This document shows positions 44,801-55,522 of a DNA stretch of 64,000 bases, in pieces. The notes under the pieces are model-generated. The model was not told where the DNA came from. It searched no databases and was given only the letters and a program-made list of their open reading frames with translations. A program made the translations under genes and the position numbers. The stretch covers positions 274,397 through 338,396 of the forward strand of contig JALIZF010001469.1 of NCBI GenBank assembly GCA_029948255.1, written 5' to 3'. The stretch's first letter is position 1. Every line of letters begins with the position of its first letter. The DNA is from Telmatactis stephensoni (Eukaryota > Cnidaria > Anthozoa > Actiniaria > Isophelliidae).

Positions 44801-45172
44801 TGAGTATAAGCACAAGAAACATACACAGATTCAGTAATGTATTGCTCATTAGTAGTGCTTGTCTTTTCACTAGTGACATAAGCATAAGCACAAGCAACAT
44901 AAGCAGACTCAGTAATGTACTGCTCATTAGCAGTGCTTGTCTTTTCACTAGTGACATAAGTATAAGCACAAGCAACATACACAGACTCAGTAATGTACTG
45001 CTCATTAGCAGTACTTGTCTTTTCACTAGTGACATAAGCATAAGCACTAGCAACATACACAGACCCAGTAATGTACTGCTCATTAGCAGTGCTTGTCTTT
45101 TCACTAGTGACATAAGCATATAAGCACAAGAAACATATGCAGACTCGACTGCTCATTAGTAGTACTTGTCTT
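44801..45172 (+). repeat. 78-bp minisatellite, about 4.5 copies
   Basis: The mark AGTAATGTA(T/C)TGCTCATTAG occurs at 44833, 44911, 44989 and 45067, exactly 78 bases apart, and a shortened unit closes the array (about 45121-45172). Because 78 is a multiple of three and the unit has few stops, several frames stay open (for example minus 44722-45156 with a 26-residue repeat). Codon use and context do not support a real protein. Confidence 0.93.
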
Positions 45173-45369
45173 ATCCGGCTGTATTAAAATGTACAAATAT
45201 TGCAATGAAACTCCGAATGATATTTGAGCTTATGTCTTCAGTAAAAACAAAAATTATTGCCAGAAAACATGACCTAGGAAATATTTCAGCTTTAATTGTT
45301 TTCACCTTTTCATAATCAATCAGTTTGGAAGGGTATTGCGTAAACCAGAAGGCTGTACATATAGTCAAT

Positions 45370-45642
45370 TGAAGAAACGTTGTCGGGTCTAAAAACATAG
45401 AACATAAAAGCTGAGACCGAAATGGTGCTTGGGATGTCAATAATAATATTCTGATTTATTCATTTATGCTTTGCCTTCGATGCAAAATGCCAAAAGCGTG
45501 TTTAGGACCTGGGTTGGCGGGCCGTTTGGCTTCGACTTTTTATCGGTTGCAGCTTAAATAAATAAGTAATATAATTATTGACATCCCATGCACCATTTCG
45601 GTCTTAGCTTCTATGTTTTTAGACCCGACAACGTTTTTTCAA
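45370..45642. mobile_element. foldback element with about 80-bp arms
   Basis: The left arm (AACGTTGTCGGGTCTAAAAA, then GAGACCGAAATGGTGC and GGGATGTCAATAAT) pairs with the right arm (ATTATTGACATCCC, then GCACCATTTCGGTCTTAGC and TTTTTAGACCCGACAACGTT), around a unique 95-base centre. It directly follows the 78-bp array. No target duplication was assigned. Confidence 0.8.
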
Positions 45643-45887
45643 ATGTATATTCAAGTTGACAACCATGCAATTTTTCGTTTTCGATCACGACTAAAAATGA
45701 TGAAAGAAAGAACTGGCTTAAAAAATAAATTTGCTGAGAATGAAATATATCGACAATGCCTATGTGCAAACTAAGTAATTTTTTTCATCATTTTAATGTG
45801 CAATAAAAAGCTTCTTTATAGCGTTGTATCTGTTTGTATAAAGCGTTTGAGTAAGTATTTAACACGTGGTATTTGAAATGAGAAACC

Positions 45888-46014
45888 TTTCTTTCTTTCT
45901 TTCTTTCTTTCTTCCTTTTATTCTTTCTTTTTTTTCTTTCTTTCTCTCTTTCTTATTTTCTTTCTTTCTTTCTTTCTTCCTTTTATTCTTTCTTTCTTTC
46001 TCTCTTTCTTATTT

Positions 46015-46054
<40 letters not shown>

Positions 46055-46075
46055 TATTCCTTGCTTGCTTCCTTT
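45888..46075 (+). repeat. (CTTT)n microsatellite
   Basis: Long CTTT array with a longer-order repeat of TTCCTTTTATTCTTTC inside. Confidence 0.9.
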
Positions 46076-47020
46076 ATTTCTTTCAGTCGGCCGGTCCACG
46101 TTGCTGTTCATGTACCATTAGCCGTAAAATACTGAGCCACAAAGTTAGCTGTTATACGTAAATATTGAAACAAAATTAAAGTTTCACCTTCAGCAACAAT
46201 GAAAGTTTATCATAAATATTTCTTTTAATCGTATCGGAGAGAAATTAACCGTAACGGTAAAAAAGCCAAAATATTAACCATTAACCGTGCAGGCTGCATC
46301 CCCATTGAGACTCTCTTAACAATGTCGATCACAAGTAGGCGCTTTTAAAATTAAGTTTATGCAATAGAATTTCACAAGTGTGCGATGATTGGTCTATTAG
46401 AATCGACGTCACGGGATTTTATAAGGTCTTTGCTCGTGAAACTCTATTATATAAAGCAAATATTTATGATTCAGCAAGGTTCTGTATTGTGATGAATTAC
46501 TCCTAAAGCTTAATTAGAATACTCAAAAAAGCCAACGGCTCATGATTTTAAAAACACCTTTTTTCGTGTTCTACAGCTCCAGTCGTGCTTTATCAGAGTA
46601 TAGAACATAGCTGCACCCGATCTATTTCTTAAATAATGACTTACATGTATAAAGGAAATTGCTAGCGAGCTAAAACTAATAGCTTGTCTTATGTTTCATC
46701 TATCGATTAATAAGAAAGGCTTAGAAGGACTAATTGAACATAAAGCAAGAAAAACTAACCTGCCGTATAATAGCTAGAGCTCTTTTAATTAAAGAAAAAA
46801 ATTATCGGAGGCACTTAAGCGTCCAGTGAATAGACATAACCAGGAAATTGCAGCCGATCAAATTCAGTGGATAGCTGTGTCTCCAGAATTAGTTTAGATA
46901 TATATTTAAATGTAGACAGTTTTCCCTGTTAGATACTCAACACGTGCATAAGGTCTATAGTCACGTTTTGTGAAATCCTTACCCTTTCATGCCTCCAGCA
47001 AAATAAAGGTAGTCCAATTT
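46076..47020. other. gene-free stretch, nothing recognised
   Basis: No gene or repeat supported. Confidence 0.35.
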
Positions 47021-47099
47021 TATACACCTATTTCAATTAACGTTGTCGGAAAAAAGGCCTCCAGCCTACGCGACTCACCCGAAAGGGAGTATGGGTAGA
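47021..47099 (+). repeat. solo arm of dispersed foldback element
   Basis: It reads TATACACCTATTTCAATTAA, CGTTGTCGG, then CCTCCAGCCTACGCGACTCA and CCCGAAAGGGAGTATGGGTAG. It corresponds to one arm of the paired element at 54128-54415, with no partner nearby. Confidence 0.65.
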
Positions 47100-47296
47100 T
47101 AGTCACACTGTCATCGTCCAAGATAGTCTTGATGAAAACGAATAAATTTACGTTAATGCTTATAGGGTCATATAGGCTACCAGGAAATGGAACTTCGGCA
47201 ACATTTTCATTTTTATTTTAATGAATAACATAACGGTAATGAAAATATAATATATTTCATTGGATGAATTTGTTGTTTTATTAATGAAGTGATATT

Positions 47297-47706
47297 GGCC
47301 GGTAACAAAAAGAGCAAGGGACTGGGTCCAAGTTTGTAAAACCAACTCAATTAAGGTTCCAGAAAAAAAAAATACCCAATCACATGAAAAAGTAGCATAC
47401 AACATGCCTGCTGACCAAGTTTGGGGATGTTTGACTTAATAGAAATAATGTTATGAGCATTCAAACCCTGCCAAAATTACAAAGAAATGTATGGTGTCCA
47501 GCCAAAACGTCCAGCCAAACCATACATTCTCTGTATTTTAAGAAAATTTTGAAACATCATAATTCTATTTCCATTTGCTCAAACATGACCAAATTTTCAA
47601 TTCTTACTTATTTTTATGTGTTCTTTCTTATTATGAAGTCTGTTTGCGAATTAACTCGTATCTAGGAAACTTGGTCCCATTCCCCTGCTCGTTTTGTTAC
47701 TGGCTA
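47297..47706. mobile_element. palindromic MITE of about 410 bp
   Basis: The left end GGCCGGTAACAAAA..GAGCA, then GGGTCCAAGTTT is mirrored by AAACTTGG(TCCC) ... TGCTCGTTTTGTTACTGGC at the right. The centre (about 47488-47526) is a hairpin with TGTATGGT..AACCATACA ends, almost exactly mid-element. That central hairpin resembles the perfect hairpin at 19217-19255. Confidence 0.75.
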
Positions 47707-47849
47707 ATTACCTAACAAAGCAATTTAAGTTAATCCGAAAGAAAAGATTCGCAAAATGGTTCATTAGAGGTATATAAACTTTTTGATAATAGGGTGGTTT
47801 TTATCAGTTGATTGTCATTATTCGGCTGACTCGCACTCATTCATTATAT

Positions 47850-48120
47850 TGATTAATTCATTCATTTAGTCACTCACTAGCTCGTCCAATCGTTTATCCA
47901 TTCATTCAATTTTGTTCGATCGTTTGTCATTCTTTCCTTCGTTTGTTTGTTGTGACGTCATTTCGTTCGTTCGTATGGCCATTGTTCCTCGATCAGATAT
48001 CCGCTCCTTTGTTCCTGCATTTCTTCGCTCATTCTTTCGTTTACTCACTCACTCACTCACTCACTTACTACTGAACTCACTCACTCACACATCCTTTTAT
48101 TCATTCTTTATTTCTTTCTC
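47850..48120 (+). repeat. mixed ATTC/CACT microsatellite region
   Basis: Irregular TCATTCATT, GTTCGTTCG and CACTCACTCACTCAC runs; the last is at about 48041-48085. Confidence 0.8.
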
Positions 48121-49990
48121 CCTTTCAGTTTGCTTGTATATCCTAATCTTAAACTCTTCAGAAAGACATCAGTTAATCGTAGGCTGTCACTGCAGCCCAA
48201 TATCACAAATTACCCTCTAAATTTGATGCTTAGCCACTTATCCATGTTGCTTCGCGACTAATATCTTAACTAGTGTAATTTCCTGCATAGAAGTCTCACG
48301 TAGAAGAAACCAATAAATTCGTGTCATTATTAAAAGCCAGCTGCCAACCTGCTAGATCTTTCTAGAACACAAACGGGTAATGCAAACTTGTTTTAATCGT
48401 AATAGCGAAAAATGAAAAGTAAAAAGTTTACCAAGTGCAAGTGTTATCTTTTTTTGTTGCGACAGAAAGCGAAAAGTAAAGTTCATCGCCAGATACAATA
48501 ACAGGAAGTAGTGTTAAGTGTAAGAGCCGTCTTGAAGTGTTGGTTTAAAGAGCATTTGTTTGGCATGATCGTCATAATTGACAACCAAGAGTAAAACAGC
48601 TCAACAAATCCCCTGTGTAGAACAAAGGTATATGTCTTCAAAATGACATTGTCAGAAATGGTCTTCTCTGAGATAACCTTAGCTTCGAAATGACAATGTG
48701 AATTCTGACTTAAAAGGCATGATAGAGATCGAAGATTCGGCTCGTTACATCTTAGAGCTTAACTTCGCTTTGATGGCTGTTTGAGCTCATATGGAGTCAG
48801 GTAAGTACACTTTAACTCGTTTTTGATTCTGTCAGATTTTTTTAGTTGTTGATACTTCTGTCTTAGCCAAAGTTAAAGCTTTCATATACACTGTATTATG
48901 CACCATATCTGGCACTAATTGCACTGCAAAAAGATTTTGACTCAAACGGCAAACAGGATATATAGCTTGTCCTTCTTTGATCCTCCCCAGTCATAACGTT
49001 GATAATTTTTCACAATGTTTTATTCAATATTTTGAACTAAACGGCCGTTAATATCTCTAAATAAATACCTGTTCCTTTAGTTAAAAGTTTGTCCGTAAAC
49101 TCCAGCTTAAGCATTGGTATTAAATTGATGACCATTTTATTTCATCTATTTTAACAGTTGATAAACTTTTTTACGCCTACGTACAAATTAAAAGAGTTTT
49201 AAATTCATATTTCTCCTTTTCTTTCGATTGTTCGATTCTTGATTTCAATTTTTCATGATAACTTTAGCGGAAGATTGAAACTCCCTGGATTGAGCTTTTT
49301 ATTCTATTTTTTACTTTTTACTTTCAGTCACTTTTAATTAATACTAACTTTTTGACATTTTTGCCTATGAAACCGTTCACCAGGTTTTGATCTAATTTCA
49401 AGACTTGTTATGCTTTTGCTTTTAATTTTCATTTAAAATTGACTTGTTAACATCTAAAACCCAAAATAATAAAATTTAGAACTATTGGGTCTGAATTTTG
49501 AGGTCTAAATTGTTCGAAATCAATTTATAACTTTAGAATATATTTATTGGTTTTAAAATGCCACATTCGGAATTGGTACCTACGCGAGAAAGTGAGGGAA
49601 ATCTTTACTGAATATATCTGTACATAATCCCCTCATTTAGTTCGAATAATCCTTTAGTCCCTTATAATGTCTCTAATTGTTACGTTTATGAATTGTTTAA
49701 AATTGTAAAGTGATAGATCACAAAACCATATAAGAAACCACAGAATAAAATGTCTTTAAAAACTCATACATTTTTCTACAATTGATGAAATATTGGGCCC
49801 GGTTATTGGAGAGGTTCATCCCGAAGAAATATTAATTCCGAAAAGATTTATTGATTCCAAGTTAGCGAGCTTTCCGGTTCCAGGTTAAGTATTGTATCTA
49901 GATTTTTCTTCCGATAGCCAATCCTTTTCGAAAATTTAAGCCTTTCGAGGTTTAAGCCTGTTAAGATCAAGACATCGAAAACTACATGAT
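48121..49990. other. gene-free stretch with one donor-like site
   Basis: No gene supported. A strong donor consensus follows an ATG closely (ATGGAGTCAG|GTAAGTA, ATG at 48791, GT at 48801), so a first exon with only a few codons is conceivable. With no acceptor or downstream exon identified, I leave it uncalled. Confidence 0.3.
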
Positions 49991-50017
49991 TACAGCTGGC
50001 TTTCTTTGAAAAGACAG

Positions 50018-50042
50018 GAAAAAAAAAAAAAAAAAAAAAAAC
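50018..50042 (+). repeat. poly(A) run
   Basis: About 22 consecutive A; possibly the tail of a retroposed sequence. No body is recognised. Confidence 0.7.
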
Positions 50043-50125
50043 AGAACAAAAGGGAAAGGTTCACTGTTGGACTTATCAGTAATTTACTTGGTTTGCATAT
50101 CTGTCTTTCTGACTTTTAATTTCTT

Positions 50126-50780
50126 TTTGTTTGTTTGTTTGTTTGTTTGTTTGTTTTATTTACTTGGTTGTCTCCGGCCTGTTGTTTCTGATCAGTCTGC
50201 CAGTGCGCTCGATATTTTGTTCGTTCATTCATTTCGCTTGTTTGTTTGTTGGTTTGTTTGTTGTCTGGTGTATACGGAATAAATGAAGAAATAAACTACA
50301 AAAGTTTATGGTCCGCCATGTTCGTTTACTGCCCCCAAAACAGGTGTACAAGAAGTGTGCCCTCGGGGGATTATGGGAAAGAAGGGCACAGGAAACCCAA
50401 CAACAATACATAACAGTTTGTTTGTTTGTTTGTTTGTTTGTTTGTTCGTTCGGTTGTTTGCTTGTTCTTTGGTTGGTTTGTCCGTTTGCTTGTTAGTTTC
50501 ATTGTTTGTTTGTTTGCTTGTTTGTTTGTTCGAGTTCATTCGCTCGTTCGTTCGTTCGTTTGTTCGTTCGTTCGTTCGTTCTTCGTTCGTTCGTTCGTTC
50601 GTTCGTTTGTTTGTGTGTTTGTTTGTTTGTTTGTTTGTTTGTTTGTTTAATGTATATATTTTACTGATCGTCCTTGTTATTTTCCTGGCTGGCAGTTTGC
50701 TTATCTGCTTTTTTGCTTGTAAATGATGTTTATTTTGTTTGTTTGTTTGTTCGTTCATGCGTTGGCTTATGTCTGACTGT
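50126..50780 (+). repeat. large TTTG/TTCG microsatellite cluster
   Basis: Arrays of GTTT (50126-50155, 50230-50265, 50417-50450, 50500-50530, 50602-50648) and GTTC (50538-50605) interrupted by unique pieces. Frames through it on both strands (Val-Cys-Leu-Phe or Asn-Lys-Gln-Thr repeats) are low-complexity artefacts. Confidence 0.92.
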
Positions 50781-53700
50781 CTATTTGTTTGTCTTTTAGG
50801 CTGAATTCGTTTCATTTCATTTGTCTAAAAAAAATTACGTCAGTTTTCCCATCCGTTTTCCATTTCCCATTACACATTTCATTTCAACATTTCCTTTCAT
50901 TCAAAACTCTTTACTTATTAAGGCTATCAATCAGTTCTACGTACATTATGAACTTTATGTGGAAAACTGGCGATAGCACTAACCGCTGCGTAATCAACGT
51001 CATGTAAGATTAGATCATTTTTATCAAAATAATAAATCATTCATTGCTTTTACCCACCAAGTTTCACTCAGAAAAATCTTTCATCAGCGTGTCTTCTTTA
51101 AAAGTGAGTATCAAAAGTTGTATATACTTTTTATGGCTTTAGTAAGAAACAAAAACGCTGTACAAAAAATCTGCTAGTTTTTATCTCAATATTTATTCTA
51201 GAAAATACTGCTTAAAGTGTGCACTTTTTGTAGACAGTGGGATCGCACTTCAATAATATTGGTCGAGCTCAAAACACGGAAAAATCCTTCTTTTTCAGAA
51301 ATTTGAAGGAAAAAAATACTTCCAAGTGATTATTTTTGTCATTTTAACAAAATTGAATCCATTTTTCCTTGAAATTCAAAATAAGAAAAACAATTCACAA
51401 ATCTGTCATTTCGGGTTTTTCTTTTAGATTTGAATAAACATTTTTTCGAATGATAAGTAAACAATAGTTGTATTTTTTTCCTACAATATAAACACCTCCC
51501 ATAAAAAATAGTCTACAGATTTTTTCTATACGTTTGAGTATTTTTCAAAAGCATTTTTTGGGAAACTATATTAACCAAAAAAAATTGAGTCAGATATCAT
51601 AAAAACTAATCTAAACACTTCAATGACAGATCTCTTGAAAAAAAGTAAAAGTGGTTTCAGGATTTGTTTCAGACACAGTGGCATTCAGACAAATACATCG
51701 ACTAGTTTAAAATCAGAAGATAAAATACTAAGTCAAAGTAACTAATGTATCTTTCTATATTTATAGCAATCGTCTTTTGTATATGCCTTGGTGTCAAAAT
51801 TGCACAAAAAAAAAATAATCAAAAGTTATGTTTTATTAAAGGGATTTTTTTAAATATCGCAGACAGACAAAGTGAGAAAGACACATTTGTGAGCATTGAA
51901 ACATTTGCTTTGATGTTTGCCTTGAACCGCTAGCCCTTTCGCTAATTTATCCTTCAATTTATTTACTTTGCACGTAAATTATTTTGTCATATTTATTTTG
52001 ACAATATTATACTGCTACATAGAAGCAGTTCTAAAAGCCGCTTTTAAGGGATAAAAGATAAGATAAACTGTCTAATTAATTAATTCGAGGGTTGCCTTCA
52101 TGTGTATCTACTAAACATACATATATAAGTGAATAATGGTAAACAAACCCGCTAGGTTGGCCTACATAAGGGAAATGATAAGACAATTCAGCGAGATACA
52201 ACATCGTATCAGTGCTTCGTCAGTACTTCTTAAGCTGCTAGCTCCGTAACCTTAATCAATGAAAACGTACGCTCAGTGAGTGTAGGGAAAAAAATTAAGG
52301 CAAATAGGAAGAAATATAAAGACCAAACAAACAAACAAATAAACAAACAAACAAACAAACAAACAAACAAAAAGACAACAAACGATACAAAATTTAACAA
52401 ATAAAGCCTAAAAACGCGGTGCAATATCCACCGATGCAATATGAAAGTTGTTTGTTTTAGAAAGATGTCTGAGTTGCGTGCAGTTAATGTGTTTTTCTGT
52501 CAATGAAAAAGGGCTTTGTTTTAGTTCTGCAATTGATGTCCTGTCATTATAATCCTTTAAACTAACCCATTCACACAGCTTAACCGTCATTAAACCTATA
52601 ATATCTAGCCGTGTATCTACCCTTAGAAAAATATTAAACTGTTGGTATTGAAATTTCGCCGTAGATTGAAATTTGTATCATATATACTTATCAGACATTT
52701 TAAGCTTTCATCTCTAACTTAGACAAAGTCTGATTCTAGTCAACTAGCTAACTGGTAAATGCAACCCTGAATAGCTAACAAAATTACAAAATAGAAAGAC
52801 ATGTATTTTTAGTTTATTAGCTGACCAGCCAACATAAAGGTATGAATTTGAAGAGCTTTGGACTAAGTGCACTGTAAGTACCTTCTTCACGTGTCGTATG
52901 AAGCCGGAAAAATATTTGAGTGCGTTGATCGAAGATGCACGATATTAACATCTCGTCAATGTTGGAATGTTCTTGTCATTGTTGTCGTTGTTATTCTTGT
53001 TCTTGTTGTTCTTTTTTTATCCTACCCTGATTTTGCCTCTGCCTCTGCCTTTACCTGCTTTTGCTTTTGCCTTTACAAAGTTAATAGAACGGAATGGTTT
53101 GGAAACTCGGCAAACATCAAAAGGACTGACAAACAAGCAAACATGGATGTGAGTAAGGCCTTGACCGTGCACAATCTTCTGTTTTACCTTCATTTATTAT
53201 GCTTGACTGACCTGACTAAACGTTTTCATTGGCTGATTGTCGAATATATGTAGGAATGCTTTTGTTGTGTGCACGGTCACGGTTGGAAAAAGTGAACAAA
53301 AAGATAGAACAATGGCTTTCTTAACCATTTCGCTATATTAAATTTGGCCTTTACAATGTGGTGAACTTGATAGTGAATTCGTTTTTCCGATAAATAAGAT
53401 ATTTTATAATGTCACGCTAGCGTGATAAGGCTCTATTATAACATCTGAACTCACGCGGTAAAATCCAGTGCCAAAAGTTCCAGATTGCAGTGGGTAGGAG
53501 CAGCTGCAAACGCAATGTACAAAATAAGATAAAAATAATAGTACAATTTCTATCTATATATATAGTAAAAATATTGGAGGAAACAGAATTAAGATTATTT
53601 AAAAGAATTGAGAATTCTCCAGAACAGTGTTTAATATATTACCCAGTAAGATATACGCAAATACAACCTTAGGAATTATAATGCAAGAAAACTCATGGTT

Positions 53701-54127
53701 AAAATCGAGCGGTATAAAGGCGCCTTTAATAATCGCCTTGCATTTTTATATAATTTAGGGGTTCAAATATAATAAATAATATAGTATTAAAAACCACTTT
53801 TATCTATTTTAGAATTTAGATCTTAATTACCAATTTTGTAAGTATAGATGTGTTTATTAACTATACAATAAAGACATTATTTCAGATTTGCCACCTCATT
53901 ATCGAGTCGCGGGAGCGCAGTAATTGAATTTGCATATCGTTTTGTACATTGATTCCCAATGGCTTCTCTTTCCTTTTTTCGAATGATAGTCGACACCTTT
54001 AAAATTTCAATGGGTGACAAAACTACCTTTAGCAAGGGCAGCTAACTTGGTACACATTATTCTAAGCAATAAGCTCGAGGTACGATTGATATTGTTGCGA
54101 TCTTCCATTCACCCAATTTTTGTACAT
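50781..54127. other. gene-free stretch with minor repeats
   Basis: No gene is supported. An AAAC array lies at 52323-52372. TTG/TTC-rich and TGCCTCTGCC-type short repeats (about 52970-53070) open a long frame at 52867-53253 that I do not believe. A 14-base perfect palindrome (TCACGCTAGCGTGA) is at 53412-53425. Confidence 0.4.
52323..52372 (+). repeat. (AAAC)n microsatellite
   Basis: About 12 CAAA units with one substitution. Confidence 0.92.
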
Positions 54128-54415
54128 GTATAAACCTATTTCAAAAAAGGTTGTCGTGATGAGAGCTCTCCAGCCTACGCGCTAGACCGAAAAGGAGTAT
54201 GGGTAGTAGCAAACTTTACTTTCTTTTCCGCTTTAGGATAGACTTTAGCATCAGTAAGTCAAGTTCTTTAGCGTATAAGGTAAGAGCAAGCTGAATTTTA
54301 GTAATCGTGTGGGATTTTTGTGGTTTTATAACTATAGTGGTTTCTTACCATACTCCCTTTCGAGTGAGTCGCGTAGACTTGATACCGACAATGTTTATTG
54401 AAATAGGTGCATAAG
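54128..54415. mobile_element. foldback element with paired arms of the dispersed family
   Basis: The left arm (54128-54205, starting GTATAAACCTATTTCAA and ending GGAGTATGGGTAG) and right arm (54342-54415, starting TTACCATACTCCCTTTCGAG and ending ATTGAAATAGGTGCATAAG) are inverted copies around a roughly 135-base unique centre. Solo arms at 341-400 and 47021-47099 belong to the same family. It is probably a MITE; no target duplication was assigned. Confidence 0.75.
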
Positions 54416-55215
54416 GCCTGGTTTTCACAAATGATGCAAGCAGAAACGGAAGCAACATACACAGGCTCATTGTTGCATTTCTCGGCGCCTTTGTGCGAAA
54501 AAAAGAGAATAAATTAGTGCTTTAATTTACTTCCACTTCTACTTCTTGTTAAAAAAAAACTGCGGTTCAATCTACCTTGGAGACAATAAGATATAAAAAT
54601 TGAATGTTAAAATTTGCCTGCCTTAGCTTCTGTTTGCAAGGAAGAAAAAAAGAAACAAAAAAAGAAACACTAGTATATAATTATGTTTATCAGTTTAAAT
54701 TTTCTCGTGCTGATATATATTTCCTTTAATTAGCATCCTTGAACCAACACATACAACCAGGAAAACATATGAGAATCCCGAAAAGCTTTTGCGAGGGAAT
54801 TAGTCTTCACTGTTAATTGGTTTCAAATATATTTTAATGTTTATCAAGTTTGATTGTATTCGCTCGAGGTGTTACTCTAAGAGAACTCTAGAAGACTCTA
54901 CATAATAGCAATAGAGTTATGAGCCTGCGCATTCATGTCAGCAATCGAAAAAAATAATGATGATTCCTTTCAATAGTGGAGCGTCTCAGTGACGTCACAA
55001 CTCAGTCTAGGTCTGCAGTTTAATTTTCTACTGACCACTTTTTGAAAATAAGCAATGTTTTCATAATAAAATGTATTTTTTTCTCAGTCTTCTTTTCATA
55101 AAGATCGATCACGGTTTTACAATGTTTGTCTTTGTCATGCACCTATTTTCATGTATTATGTGAGCTATATTTAGAACCGACGCGCAGCGCCGCTATTGTA
55201 TATATTTTGGCCGTA
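54416..55215. other. gene-free stretch, nothing recognised
   Basis: No gene or repeat supported. A palindromic TGACGTCA is at about 54990-54997. Confidence 0.35.
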
Positions 55216-55522
55216 CATTGATTGGCACCAAAAGACCATAATACTAAGAGAACGAAACTCAGCATTGATGTCTGTGTGATGTTCGCGGCGACTAAGGCTA
55301 TTTTTAGTAATTTCGCCATCGCGCGCGCAAGGCTGCTGAACAAAATAATTCAAAAGCCGAAAGAAAACGGTCCAGTCCGCACGCTTATCAAAACCAAATC
55401 TACTGAGAGCCTTGCGCGATGGCGAAATTACTAAAATAGCCTTAGTCGCCGCGAACATCGCACATGACATCAACACCGAGCTTCGCTGTCTTAGTATTGT
55501 GGTCTTTTGTTGGCATTGATTA
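55216..55522. mobile_element. foldback element with about 110-bp arms
   Basis: The left arm (55221-55333: ATTGGCACCAAAAGACC, TTCGCGGCGACTAAGGCTAT, TTTCGCCATCGCGCG) pairs with the right arm (55410-55520) around a 77-base loop. Arms are unusually GC-rich. Frames crossing the arms on both strands mirror each other and are by-products. Confidence 0.85.

Noticed and set aside
44722..45156. 144-codon minus-strand frame with 26-residue repeats
   Set aside because: It is the translation of the 78-bp minisatellite; the period is a multiple of three so several frames on both strands stay open. No start context, splice signal or domain supports a protein.
48791..48801. First exon ATGGAGTCAG with consensus donor
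   Set aside because: There are only three full codons, no downstream exon was found, and short donor-like matches occur many times in 64 kb.
50306..50815. 169-codon minus-strand frame rich in Lys-Gln-Thr-Asn
   Set aside because: It is a shadow of the GTTT/GTTC microsatellites; low complexity only.
52867..53253. 128-codon plus-strand frame with a hydrophobic stretch
   Set aside because: The hydrophobic part comes from TTG/TTC and TGCCTC short repeats, and no family is recognised.
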